This document shows, piece by piece, positions 1 through 8,398 of a stretch of 12,150 nucleotides of DNA (position 1 is its first letter; each line of letters opens with the position of its first letter). Source of the stretch: Ichthyophonus hoferi (lineage: Eukaryota; Opisthokonta; Ichthyosporea; Ichthyophonida; Ichthyophonidae); assembly GCA_002751075.1 (NCBI GenBank), contig NAOQ01000248.1, positions 14,147-26,296 on the forward strand, read 5' to 3'. The notes below the pieces were generated by a model. The model was not told the DNA's origin and did no database searches. It saw only the letters and a program-made list of their open reading frames with translations. The position numbers and the translations under genes were made by a program.

Positions 1-67
<67 letters not shown>
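1..67. repeat. (TAA)n microsatellite
   Basis: A perfect trinucleotide TAA run of about 22 units touches the left edge of the window, so its full length is unknown. In the sense of the NSRP1 gene (minus strand) it reads ATT. It starts about 7 nt after the proposed exon-5 donor, so it lies at the very start of intron 5. Read as protein it would give poly-isoleucine, which is a further reason to end the exon before it. Confidence 0.98.
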
Positions 68-70
<3 letters not shown>

Positions 71-74
71 ATAC

Positions 75-1341
75 GCCCCAGTAACGAAGGCCTCTTTATC
101 GTTAAATTCATCGCCTTCGTTCTCTCTCTCTTTCTTTATCTTCCTCTCTATTCTCCTCTCTTCCTCCATCTTACGTGTAGTGTTTGCCTTTAACAGTGAG
201 CTGATGTACTTAGGCTGTGGGTATATAGGGATAGGTTGATATATAGCATATACGTAGGTGAGAGGGGCGTTTATATGTATATATTTATGCATGGATAGAT
301 AAATAGATATATATGGTTTATGTTTAGGTATATGTATATGTGTATTTTTATGTGAATGCTTGCGTAGGTCTAATGTCTGAATAAATCGATGTATATATAT
401 AGGCAAATTTATTGTCTATACCAATTAGTGCGTGTATTTGCCTATATTTAGACACATAAAATGAAGTAAGAGTTGGATTAGCTGAAAATTTAAACGCAAT
501 CACCCTTGAAAGATGGAAAACTACGGTAATGACATACTAGCCCTGGGTTTACTCCGTGTGTAAAGGGAAGGAAACAGAGTAAAAATAAAGCACGGTATAA
601 ATAGCAATATCAATATTTTGATATTTTAATATTATAGTATATTGTATTATATTATATTGTATTGTATTATCCAGTACTACATTGGTATATTATACTGTAA
701 AATATTATATTATATTATATTATATTATATTATATTATATTGCATTGTATTGTGTTAAATTCCCATGCTGTACTATATATTGCATGATCATATAGAATAG
801 CATTATATTGTATAGCATTATATTTTATTCTCTTAGTATATTATACTATAATGCGTTCTACCATATTCTATTCTATTACGTCACATTCTCTTACATTAAA
901 TTTAAAATAAAATTTAACACAACAGGATAGTCATTCACCTTTGCCTTGGCTATATTATTAGATTCCTTCTTCGCCTCTTCCACCTGATTCTTATTGTCCT
1001 CCATGACGTCATATATCTACCGCATGACCAATTAGATCAAGGCTTATAGTACAATTTATAATAGTTACAACTACACTATGCCAAGATAAAGTGTGGTTAG
1101 TATATTACAGTGTTGTAGTTATCATTACAATAACTATAATTACATTTTGCTAAGTTAAGGGTTATAGTAACCTTTTTATAGTCATACGTCATGGTTTTAC
1201 AATAAAAATCAGAAACATTGAAAGAGATAAATCTTAAGTTACTCCGGTATGAATATATATATATATATGTGGGTGTATGTATATATATATATATATATAT
1301 GCATGTATGTATGTATGTGTGTATGAATCTGTGTATATATG

Positions 1342-1375
<34 letters not shown>

Positions 1376-3510
1376 TGTATGTATGTATGTATGTATGTAT
1401 ATATAGGTTTACCTCATCATACTGGAATACAGTAGGGTCCTCCTCTACAGCCTTGGCCAACGCTATCTCTACCTAGAATCATATTATTGTTAGTATTTGG
1501 TCATTGGTCTATATGGTGTGTAGAACGCGGTGATTGGGTAGAGTATTCATGCCGATATGATTATAAAGAGATAGAGAGGGAGAAACAAAGAAAGTGGTAA
1601 ATATATAATACGAATATAATAGGATAGGGTAAGATATGCCTGGGATATAGATAGAATAGAGGTCTAGGTTATAAGGTCATAGAGACAAATAATGAAAGAA
1701 ATTTTATAACAGATAGTGATATAGTAATATATAGTAACATATAATAACATATACTCGTACCTGCTTCTTCTGTTTGCTCATTCCTATACCTATCATTGAC
1801 CCTGGTCTGGTAGAGTTACTCTTGGCATTCTGTAAGGAAATATATCACTATCACTAAATATTACTATATATCACTATATATCACTATATATCACTAGCTA
1901 TCACCAACTATCTCTATATTACTAATTATAACTATATATATCTCTATATATGAGATGCTACTTGTACTATTAATCACAGGTTTATATGGGAGTACTAGGA
2001 ACCTGATGTAATATAGAAGGGTGTGTATATTATCTGTCTCTACATACATGTCTCTAGAGGGTGTATTTATTGATACATCATATATTTTATTATAGCCTAC
2101 TATATCCTATTCTACCCTACTATATCTTACTATATCCTTCCTACTCTACCCTAGTATATCCTACTATATCCTAATATACCCTCCTATATTCTACTATACC
2201 CTACTATATCCTACTATATCCTACTCTACCTTATTATATCCTACTATACTCTACTATACCCTACTATATCCTACTCTACCTTATTATATCCTACTATATC
2301 TTATATCTTCCTGTACCTACCAATTATATCTTTAAAGCAACTTTCCATAAGCATAAACAAATTATATCAACCTTAATTAAAAGATAAAGATAGAATTATA
2401 TTGGCATAGCCCACTAGGAATAAACTAGATCGGAGTTTTTTGATTGGTAGTAAATATATAAAGGCAGCCCTATTGTACTCAGAACTTAATAGTCAATCCA
2501 AAACATGCAATAATTTTGAAAACAATTTAACTATCATTCGTTACTAAACCTATCAACACTGAAAGAATTGATGATTATGATTATATATATATAGGAAATG
2601 CAAAATATTACATATATATATCCGTTCAAGATGACGGTATATGTTGATTGTAGCTATAAGCCTATAAAATCACATAGTATACACGACCTATGTTATGTAT
2701 GATAGAATGATTATGTAATAATATGATAATATGGTAGTATGATAGTATGGTAGCATTATAATATGATAGTATGGTTATCTGATAGTATAATAGTATGATG
2801 GTATGAGAGTATGGTAGTATAATAGCATAATAGTATGATACTATAATACCATATATAGGTGTGTGTGTGTGTGCATGCATGTAAGTAGGTAGGTAGGTAT
2901 GAATTTATGTACAATGAAATGATGTTATATATGTATGCAAGCATGATAGTACAATAATATATATATTCGTATGTGTTTAAGTGTGTGCGTTTATCTATAT
3001 AGGTAGGTACGTACGCGTGTATGTATGTACGTATGTATGTATGTATACAATGTATGTATGTATACAATGTATGTATGTATGTATGTATGTATGTATGTAT
3101 GTATGCATGTATGTATACAATGTATGTATGTATGTATGTATGTATGTATGTATGTATGTATGTATGTATGTATGTATACATGAATATCTGTACGTATATA
3201 CATGCCCATAGTATAATGTATGAAGGCATACCCTTATAATCCATTACAACCACGATCCTAAGGAAGGTCAAGTTGAATAAAATCTAGGTAATTTAATCAA
3301 GTAACAACAATAATCTAATTACTACTAGCAATATTTTTTTATTAAAAAGGCCATAACCATACAGAGGGGTGGGGATGAAGTTACCACAGGAGGTGCGTCA
3401 TCATCGCTATCATCAAACAGGGACGCAGCAGTGGGCATTGGTTTCTTCACAGGAGCTGCCTTGGCTCCTCGCAGTTGCAGGCCATATGATGTTGGTTTAA
3501 AAGAAGACAT
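75..3510 (-). CDS. NSRP1: NSRP1 (CCDC55) homologue, 5' part, five exons, continues off the left edge
   Basis: NSRP1 is a nuclear speckle protein that regulates alternative splice-site choice. Exons in transcript order are 3510-3385, 1829-1761, 1472-1413, 1016-939 and 214-75, coding residues 1-42, 43-65, 66-85, 86-111 and 112-157 plus two bases. All introns are GT-AG. Family landmarks recalled from the human protein appear in order: SYGLQL near residue 8 (human QYGLIL), an acidic DDSDDD stretch at 33-38, DPTVFQYDEIYDVM at 74-90 (human DATVYEYDSIYDEM), PKYISSLLKA at 112-121 (human PKYIHNLLKA), a charged RKMEEERRIERKIKK segment, then DEFNDKEAFVTGA (human GEFDDKEAFVTSA). These belong to the conserved coiled-coil N-terminal domain (DUF2040). 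The start ATG has A at -3. The exon-5 donor is placed at GC|GTATCT, because the family continues AYKKK there. The Ser/Arg/Lys-rich C-terminal half, most of a roughly 560-residue protein, is outside the window. The exon 4 donor (GTGAAT) is weaker than the others but gives the family's KPKYI junction. Confidence 0.88.
608..870. repeat. Degenerate AT pentamer tract with perfect (ATATT)n core
   Basis: This stretch within NSRP1 intron 4 (938-215) is built from variants of a 5-bp unit such as ATATT, GTATT and TTATA. Positions 702-741 are eight perfect ATATT copies. The rest of intron 4 shows no coding signal. Confidence 0.85.
1251..1405. repeat. Compound (TA)n / (GTAT)n microsatellite
   Basis: TA runs (about 1253-1268 and 1279-1300) are followed by GTAT units, with an almost perfect run from about 1346 to 1400. 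The array lies in NSRP1 intron 3 (1412-1017), beginning about 8 bases after the exon-3 donor in the sense of the gene. Reading frames made of alternating YVCM or HTYI residues here are translations of the repeat and not proteins. The rest of the intron (1017-1250) holds nothing recognised. Confidence 0.95.
1841..1945. repeat. 10-bp tandem repeat, unit TATATATCAC
   Basis: About five to eight copies of a TATATATCAC-type unit, clearest at 1865-1895 and degenerate on both sides. The array lies in NSRP1 intron 1, starting about 10 bases before the exon-2 acceptor at 1830-1831, so it occupies the branch-point and polypyrimidine side of that intron. Confidence 0.8.
2088..2304. repeat. Long 10-bp-period array, unit CTACTATATC
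   Basis: About 215 bp of 5- and 10-bp units of the type CTACTATATC and CTACTATACC, pyrimidine-rich on the plus strand. Some units carry CTACTCTACC. The array is in NSRP1 intron 1 and has no open coding frame of interest. Confidence 0.9.
2441..2490 (+). promoter_or_regulatory. Possible core-promoter-like cluster inside NSRP1 intron 1
   Basis: TGATTGG (2441-2447) is followed by TATATAAAGG (2455-2464) and, about 30 bases on, by an initiator-like CTCAGAA. The layout resembles a TATA promoter firing on the plus strand, antisense to NSRP1. No open reading frame or RNA gene follows that I can recognise, and the CCAAT-like box is unusually close to the TATA. It may be chance in AT-rich DNA. Confidence 0.15.
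2690..2856. repeat. 10-bp-period array, unit ATGATAGTAT
   Basis: Imperfect repeats of ATGATAGTAT and ATGGTAGTAT, purine-rich on the plus strand. They lie in NSRP1 intron 1. The unit is roughly the reverse complement of the CTACTATA units 400 bp to the left, so the two arrays form an imperfect inverted pair. Confidence 0.88.
2858..2900. repeat. Short (GT)n and (GTAG)n tract
   Basis: A GT dinucleotide run (about 2860-2872) is followed by GCAT and then GTAG/GGTA tetramers (2881-2899). It lies in NSRP1 intron 1, next to the preceding 10-bp array. Confidence 0.85.
3002..3183. repeat. Compound (GTAT)n array with interspersed TATACAATG
   Basis: About 180 bp of GTAT tetramers in NSRP1 intron 1. They begin with GTAG/GTAC variants and are broken three times by TATACAATG (3044-3052, 3061-3069, 3114-3122). 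All six frames stay open for long stretches because the unit has no stop in several phases, but the predicted peptides are only repeat translations. Confidence 0.95.
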
Positions 3511-3884
3511 GATGTGATGGGTGGTATGGGAGTATATAGGAGTACAGTGTAGTCTAAAGAAGCACAGGTGTCTAACTGCGACCTCTAAGCCGTAATGTTA
3601 TACTATGCTACGCTATGATATGGTATACTTTGTTATGCTGTGTACTGTACTGTGTAGTGTTACGTTATATTATTCATATATCTTTATTGTATAAGTTATT
3701 ATGATTTTTTTATCAGTAGCGTACATTCGCCTATATGCATCTTCTTTTTATTACTCTTTACAATGATTATAGGTGAGGTAGCATAATAATTATACAATAC
3801 ACATAATTATTATCCTGTTGTATTCAGCACTACACATACAACATTGTTGCATAAATAATATAGATAAGCTTGTTTTACGCAACA
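3511..3884. other. Spacer upstream of NSRP1 (5' UTR and promoter side)
   Basis: This is the DNA between the NSRP1 start codon and the tRNA-His gene. Positions 3590-3690 are degenerate pentamer DNA (TATGCTA/TATGATA variants). I see no clear TATA box, start site or extra exon for NSRP1. A 5' UTR and a TATA-less promoter are expected here but cannot be delimited. Confidence 0.5.
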
Positions 3885-3956
3885 GCCTACATCGTATAGT
3901 GGTTAGTACCCTGCTTTGTGGCAGCAGAAACCTGAGCTCGAATCTCAGTGTGGGCA
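3885..3956 (+). tRNA. tRNA-His(GTG): tRNA-His (anticodon GTG)
   Basis: A 72-base cloverleaf without intron. The acceptor stem GCCTACA pairs with TGTGGGC over seven pairs (one T-G wobble). The D arm is GTAT/GTAC. The anticodon stem CTGCT/AGCAG is perfect, with loop TTGTGGC and anticodon GTG at 3918-3920. The T stem CTGAG/CTCAG is perfect, with loop CTCGAAT. The discriminator is A at 3956, as in other eukaryotic tRNA-His. The extra 5' G typical of tRNA-His is not encoded (3884 is A), consistent with later addition by Thg1. The D-arm region carries the same TCGTATAGTGGTTAGTAC as vertebrate tRNA-His, so the polymerase III A box is intact. The B box differs from GGTTCGAATCC: base 54 is C instead of T, and one T-stem pair is changed but still paired. 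A T5 terminator follows at 3958-3962. Confidence 0.95.
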
Positions 3957-3957
3957 A

Positions 3958-3962
3958 TTTTT
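3958..3962 (+). terminator. RNA polymerase III terminator (T5)
   Basis: Five T residues begin one base after the discriminator base of the tRNA-His gene, the normal place and form of a polymerase III stop. Confidence 0.85.
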
Positions 3963-5760
3963 ATTAATAATTATTGCAACAACGGGAAAATATAGAGAAA
4001 ACAGTATGCATAACCTTTATTTTAACGCATGTCAGGTGACTGACTAATAGTGCAAAAAAAAACTCCAACCGTCATCTTAACCACCCAGTAGTTAAATTAT
4101 ACTATTCTGAACATGTTACCTAGTAAGATTAATTTCAGATTAAACTGTATACCAAGTATAATATGATATAAAGCAAATAATCTCGACTGAATCATTATTG
4201 CGTAGGTGTAATAAAAAAAATTTCTATTATCGTTTATGTTAACCAACTAATACTACATAATAATTAATAGCAGATTATAAATAGAACATAATTGATATTC
4301 TAATACAAATAATTAAGAATTCATTTTAACGTCGTATTACTACATACACATTCCAAAAATCATTATATTCACACAGACTTGCCAATTAGCTACCCAACAA
4401 TAAAAAGATTATTGAAAATAAAAATAGAATCTGTTGTGCAGAACTCTACCTTTGACGTACGGTAAATTTTAATTTTATATGGGTACAATATAAGTATTTT
4501 TAATGGTTTGACTACTGTACTAAACTACACTGGTTGGCCTTCTAATAGCTTGTAATTGCTAGTTATATAGTTCCGGTCAGGTCAATTCCAGTTGATCGTG
4601 TGATAAGTATTTGAGATTGGTATATTACTGAATAGGCTCAACCTACCTGTCATCTAACATGTTAGCAGCAACATATTGTCCAATGGTTATTCAAAGGATC
4701 ATTCCATTCTGAATGCTATGTATCACGTATGTTACCGGTGCTCAAAACTATTTAAGACCACGGTAAATCTACGCTCTATACAGCACTAAATATCTGGTAT
4801 TAATTGTTAATTAACGACAATTAGTGACATCATGTAATTAATTAATTGTCATTTATAATGACTAAGCTTTAATTACCGATTGAAAATTCACTATGAACAC
4901 TTCTTAACTTTTAGAGGCTCAATGTTAACGTAAATAATAAGCATTTTGGTACAAGGCATTATGAATTATTCTGCCCAACAGTTTTAGGGGCTGAAATACT
5001 TCACAGATAGCAAATAAATCGTTTGATAAATGTGAAACTCATTTATGTTCACAAAAAGATGTTGGAGCTTTCGTTTTTCAACCACGAATGTACTATATTG
5101 TAATATATTGGATTCTACACAACTTTCAGTGTATTGGGTTCTTCAGGAGTTGGTTCATTATGATATTTAATTAAAATTAATATTCCTGGACCGATATAGC
5201 CATCTACAATCCTGTTTTAAACTGTATCACATGACACTTTAAAGTAAGAGTTGCATATCGTAGTTGCAATACCAGAATATGATATATTTAAACTAAGATG
5301 ACTAAGTTTCTATAGGGTTCTACGGTTATAGGTTTGTTAAGATGTTTTTAATGAGATTTTACTAAGAAGTTAATTCTAATTGATTGGTTAGCACATGCCG
5401 ATGATTGAATATAAGTGGTTATTTTATGCGTCCCTGACGCGAAGCCATTGAGTTTGATGTACTTCTCAAAATTTATGAAATTTATACATCCAATTATTGT
5501 TATATTTCCGTTAACTGGAGTAGTATGGTACAATAGTAACTCCGGCGTAATTTTTATGACATAGCATTGGCTATTGAAGTCACGCTATTGCGCGACACAA
5601 CGATTGATCTACAGTCATACCACATAAATTACTTTTTCCTTACCTTTACTATGCCATTTCTATTCTCACTGCTATTAATTATATTGTACAAAGTAAAGTG
5701 TACCTAGTTTATGATTAATGACACAAATGAGTATATTTTTATATATATTATTTTATATTT
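3963..5760. other. Unassigned spacer between tRNA-His and MSRB
   Basis: About 1.8 kb of AT-rich, largely non-repetitive DNA. Open frames are short (the longest is about 61 codons, minus strand 5533-5348) and resemble nothing I know. There are no convincing splice-bounded coding segments, tRNA folds or terminal inverted repeats. Small local features are an 8-bp inverted pair (GACAATTA at 4816 and TAATTGTC at 4843) and a direct GGTCA-GGTCA at 4575-4584. Both could be chance. Confidence 0.6.
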
Positions 5761-5820
5761 TATTTGTTGATCTATAAAATTATTTGTAGATCTATAAAAC
5801 TATTTGTTTATCTATAAAAG
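5761..5820. repeat. 20-bp tandem repeat, three units
   Basis: Three head-to-tail copies with exact 20-bp period: 5761-5780, 5781-5800 and 5801-5820. Each has the form TATTTGTNGATCTATAAAAN with two or three differences. They lie 230-290 bp upstream of the MSRB start codon. Confidence 0.93.
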
Positions 5821-5840
5821 CACACCTATTCCAATTAAAA

Positions 5841-5900
5841 TTCATAGTAAGTATTGATAAGTCATTATAAGTAATGATAAGTCATTATAGGTAATGATAA
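5841..5900. repeat. Second 20-bp tandem repeat, three units
   Basis: Three copies with exact 20-bp period: 5841-5860 (diverged), 5861-5880 and 5881-5900. The two clean units read GTCATTATARGTAATGATAA and hold a palindrome, TCATTA-4 bp-TAATGA. The array is 150-210 bp upstream of the MSRB start, separated from the previous array by exactly one 20-bp interval of different sequence. Confidence 0.93.
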
Positions 5901-5925
5901 GAAAATACATAAATTCCTTAGATAA

Positions 5926-6004
5926 CCAATGTTCTAGCCCCAAAATCAAAGTAATAAATTAAGCTATTTTAATCGAGAACATTAAAGTAAACAACATTTA
6001 TATT
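5926..6004 (+). promoter_or_regulatory. Probable MSRB promoter region (CCAAT box, TATA-like element)
   Basis: CCAAT lies at 5926-5930, about 120 bp before the ATG. A TTATATTTT element follows at about 5998-6006, some 45-50 bp before the ATG. This spacing allows a short 5' leader starting near 6030. The elements were found by eye, and no start site can be fixed from sequence. Confidence 0.35.
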
Positions 6005-6050
6005 TTCGCTTGTCTATATTGTGTCAACCATAGGTTCACATTCCTCTACA

Positions 6051-7574
6051 ATGGCCTCTTCAAAAGTCCCCTCTTCAAAGGAATTTCCATTAAAGAAGGG
6101 CGAATCTGAGTGGAAGAATGAACTTTCACCCGAGGAGTATAATGTAATCAGGGAAAAAGGCACAGAGTTGCCTGGTCAAGGTAAGCTATTATGGGGCTGG
6201 TTTGTTTTATTTTGTTGAAATGAACAGAGCAAGTAAGATAAATGTCACTTTGCTTTTATTTCATTTTTTTTGATTTACTTTGTTGTTTTGTTTTGTATTT
6301 TTTTACCCATCTTTACCTCTTAATTTCCTACCACACACTCCTCATTTCACCACTTCCTCTTTTGTGGCATTTTCATTACAGTCATTTTCAACGAGATATT
6401 TATAATATATTTATTTGTATATTCTCACGCAGTTCTTTCCTTACATTTTCTTACATTACATTCCTTTAATTATTTTATTTGTACATGCACATCCCATACT
6501 AGCCATGCTATTTTTACCTTTTGCTGACACTCGTTCACACTCACAACTCTCACGCTCGCCTTTGTTTCTTATACTTTCTGTCCCATATTGTCTTTCAAGC
6601 TTTTGTAGTTCCGTCTTTCTGTGTTTTTCATTATGTGTTTGACAAGTTTTTTTTTATTTGACACGCAAACAACTGAATCGAGTCGAACTGAATATCATAA
6701 AATAACATAAGGGTGGGACTTAAGATAAATTTATATTTGGATGGATTATTTCAAAGTCTTACAAATAGAGACATACCATACATAATCGAATATAACTGAA
6801 GCGGTGTGTGTAACATAAAATAGCCAGTGTTCCCTAACTGACTCACTAACTCTCTAATCTATTGCTTTGTTCTGCATTTTCTTAAAATCTTAACAGCCTT
6901 TTCTTATTGGTATAGACAACTTACCTTTATTTTGTTTTGTGTTTAGTTTTTTTCCTGTTAATTAGATTGCAAACCCACATCACTGCGTCCAATTTAAACC
7001 TTAACCTCTGGCATCTCACCTACCCCAACTACAATCAAAATTACTATCCCAAAAGGATTTTTTATTCATCGTAAAATAATAACTACAACAAAGTGTGATA
7101 ATAACTGTAACACAATAAAATAATAACTCCATAGACTGAAATCGACCCATGCACATGCATATATTTAGTATATAATTGGTGGTCCTTTTAATCATTAACA
7201 CTATCCCGCCGTTCTTCCCTCCCATCCTTCCTCCAGGTGAATATGACAAGTTCTATCCCAAGGAGGGTTACTTCGTCTGCAGGGCCTGTTCTCAGCCCCT
7301 CTATTCAGCGGTATCCAAGTTCAAAAGTGGTTGTGGGTGGCCATCATTTGATAAATTCTATAAGGGAAGTCTAGTAACAGAAGGTGATGATAGCATCCCT
7401 GGAAGGCACAGAACTGAGATTATGTGTGGGAACTGTGGAGGTCATTTGGGACATGTATTCGCAGGAGAACACATGACAGTGACAAATGAGAGGCATTGTG
7501 TTAACTCGATTAGTGTAAAGTATGTTGAGGGAAAACCTCCTGGTGATATGGTAGAGGACAATGTATTTTCATAA
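6051..7574 (+). CDS. MSRB: Methionine-R-sulfoxide reductase (MsrB), two exons
   Basis: The enzyme reduces methionine-R-sulfoxide in proteins back to methionine, usually with thioredoxin as donor. Exons are 6051-6180 and 7237-7574, with a GT-AG intron of 1,056 bp that splits the Gly44 codon. The product has 155 residues, the normal size for the catalytic domain alone. Visible motifs: structural zinc cysteines in CRAC (58, 61) and CGNC (107, 110); SGCGWPSF at 74-81 with a likely resolving Cys76; HLGHVF at 113-118; and RHCVNS at 129-134 with the catalytic Cys131. The nucleophile is cysteine, not selenocysteine as in vertebrate MsrB1. The ATG at 6051 has A at -3 and G at +4. The in-frame extension upstream has no ATG before a stop at 5988-5990, so this is the first methionine. 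No obvious signal peptide is seen. The N-terminus is lysine/serine-rich and its targeting is unclear. Which animal paralogue (MSRB1, 2 or 3) it matches cannot be settled by eye. Confidence 0.97.
6181..7236 (+). other. MSRB intron 1
   Basis: Donor GTAAGC at 6181 and acceptor CCTTCCTCCAG ending at 7236. The interior is T-rich on the plus strand (for example 6262-6305) and lacks the microsatellites that fill the introns of the two flanking genes. Short open frames here are low-complexity F/L/S-rich translations, and I find no gene or element. Confidence 0.9.
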
Positions 7575-7579
7575 ATAAA
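7574..7579 (+). promoter_or_regulatory. MSRB polyadenylation signal AATAAA
   Basis: AATAAA overlaps the last base of the MSRB stop codon. A TG/T-rich stretch follows at about 7605-7630, so cleavage near 7595-7605 would give a very short 3' UTR. Confidence 0.6.
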
Positions 7580-7874
7580 ATAAGTGTGATAGGATAGTTC
7601 TATTACATTATTTTAATGTTATTGTTCACAGATGCGTTTGCCAAAATTACTTTGAAATACAATTCTGTATATTAATTAAACGAATATCATAACAATAATA
7701 AGAAAATATGATTGGATCATAACCATATTTGATCAACTGTGATCTTGACTAATAGATTATTCTCCCCATCATCATTCAAATAGCAAAAGCTCGATTCCAA
7801 ACCTAACAGATCATGTAATCAGTTAATATTAGAATCAGTCACCATGAAACAATAAGCTGATAGTAATTAATTAG

Positions 7875-8398
7875 TGTTACAAGATCGTTAACTCTGAATG
7901 TACACGTAGTTTAAAATTGATCTTGTCGATGCATAGTTTTGCAAGCACTTACATGAATGAATCAGCTAATGAACTGTTCAGATAAGGAAGCAGGGGACAG
8001 TTGTATAATCTTATCGAAATAAGATTAGGTATTCCTAGTGGACCTCTGTGATCTTGCATAAATTGTATAAGCCAATAAGAATCTTTATGATTGGTTCCAT
8101 TTAGAGTATTGAGCACAGCGATACGGGTGTGAACCAAAAAATAATACTCGCAGTAAAACGTAGTATAAAACAAAACAAAAAAACAACAATAAAGGTCCTG
8201 GCCGCTCACCCACATGTGGCCCCCGGATATACACGGCTACCCCACATGCCTGTGTATATGTACACTACCCTTATAGGAAAATATGAATACGTTCGTGACA
8301 CAAAACTTTGCGTTCATTTATTATTTGTAAACAATTTTATAATGCACACACATAAATATTTAGTCCAATTATATAACACTGAATTGGCGACCCCGAAG
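7875..8398 (+). mobile_element. Doubtful LTR-retroelement remnant: LTR-like segment plus primer-binding-like site
   Basis: Several weak signs line up. They are TGTTA at 7875 and TAACA ending at 8378 as possible LTR ends (about 504 bp), TATAAAA at 8164, AATAAA at 8188 followed by a locally GC-rich stretch, and then TGGCGACCCCGA at 8385-8396. That last site resembles, from memory, the tRNA-Trp-type primer-binding site of some Gypsy-class elements. No gag or pol coding follows, and no second LTR is in the window. If real, this is an old fragment. Each sign alone could be chance. Confidence 0.2.

Noticed and set aside
3002-3183. CRISPR-like regular array
   Set aside because: It is tetranucleotide microsatellite DNA with no unique spacers, and the window is eukaryotic.
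2756-3271. Long open frames with HTYI or YVCM repeats on both strands
   Set aside because: They are translations of the (GTAT)n array, open on both strands at once, with no homology or codon signal.
3885-3962. tRNA-derived SINE head instead of a tRNA gene
   Set aside because: The cloverleaf is fully paired and ends in a T5 terminator at the right place, with no tail or tRNA-unrelated body following.
4575-4584. Direct GGTCA-GGTCA as a nuclear-receptor site
   Set aside because: It is a single short match with zero spacing and no supporting context, and could be expected by chance.
4816-4850. GACAATTA/TAATTGTC inverted pair as a transposon end or hairpin
   Set aside because: The 8-bp AT-rich arms sit in a TTAATTAA-rich stretch. 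No element or target duplication is associated.
6021-6050. Start of MSRB at 6021
   Set aside because: The codon is GTG. The first in-frame ATG is 6051 with a good context, and a stop lies upstream at 5988-5990.
7949-8215. 88-codon minus-strand frame
   Set aside because: It has no recognisable domain, no splice context and no neighbouring coding evidence.
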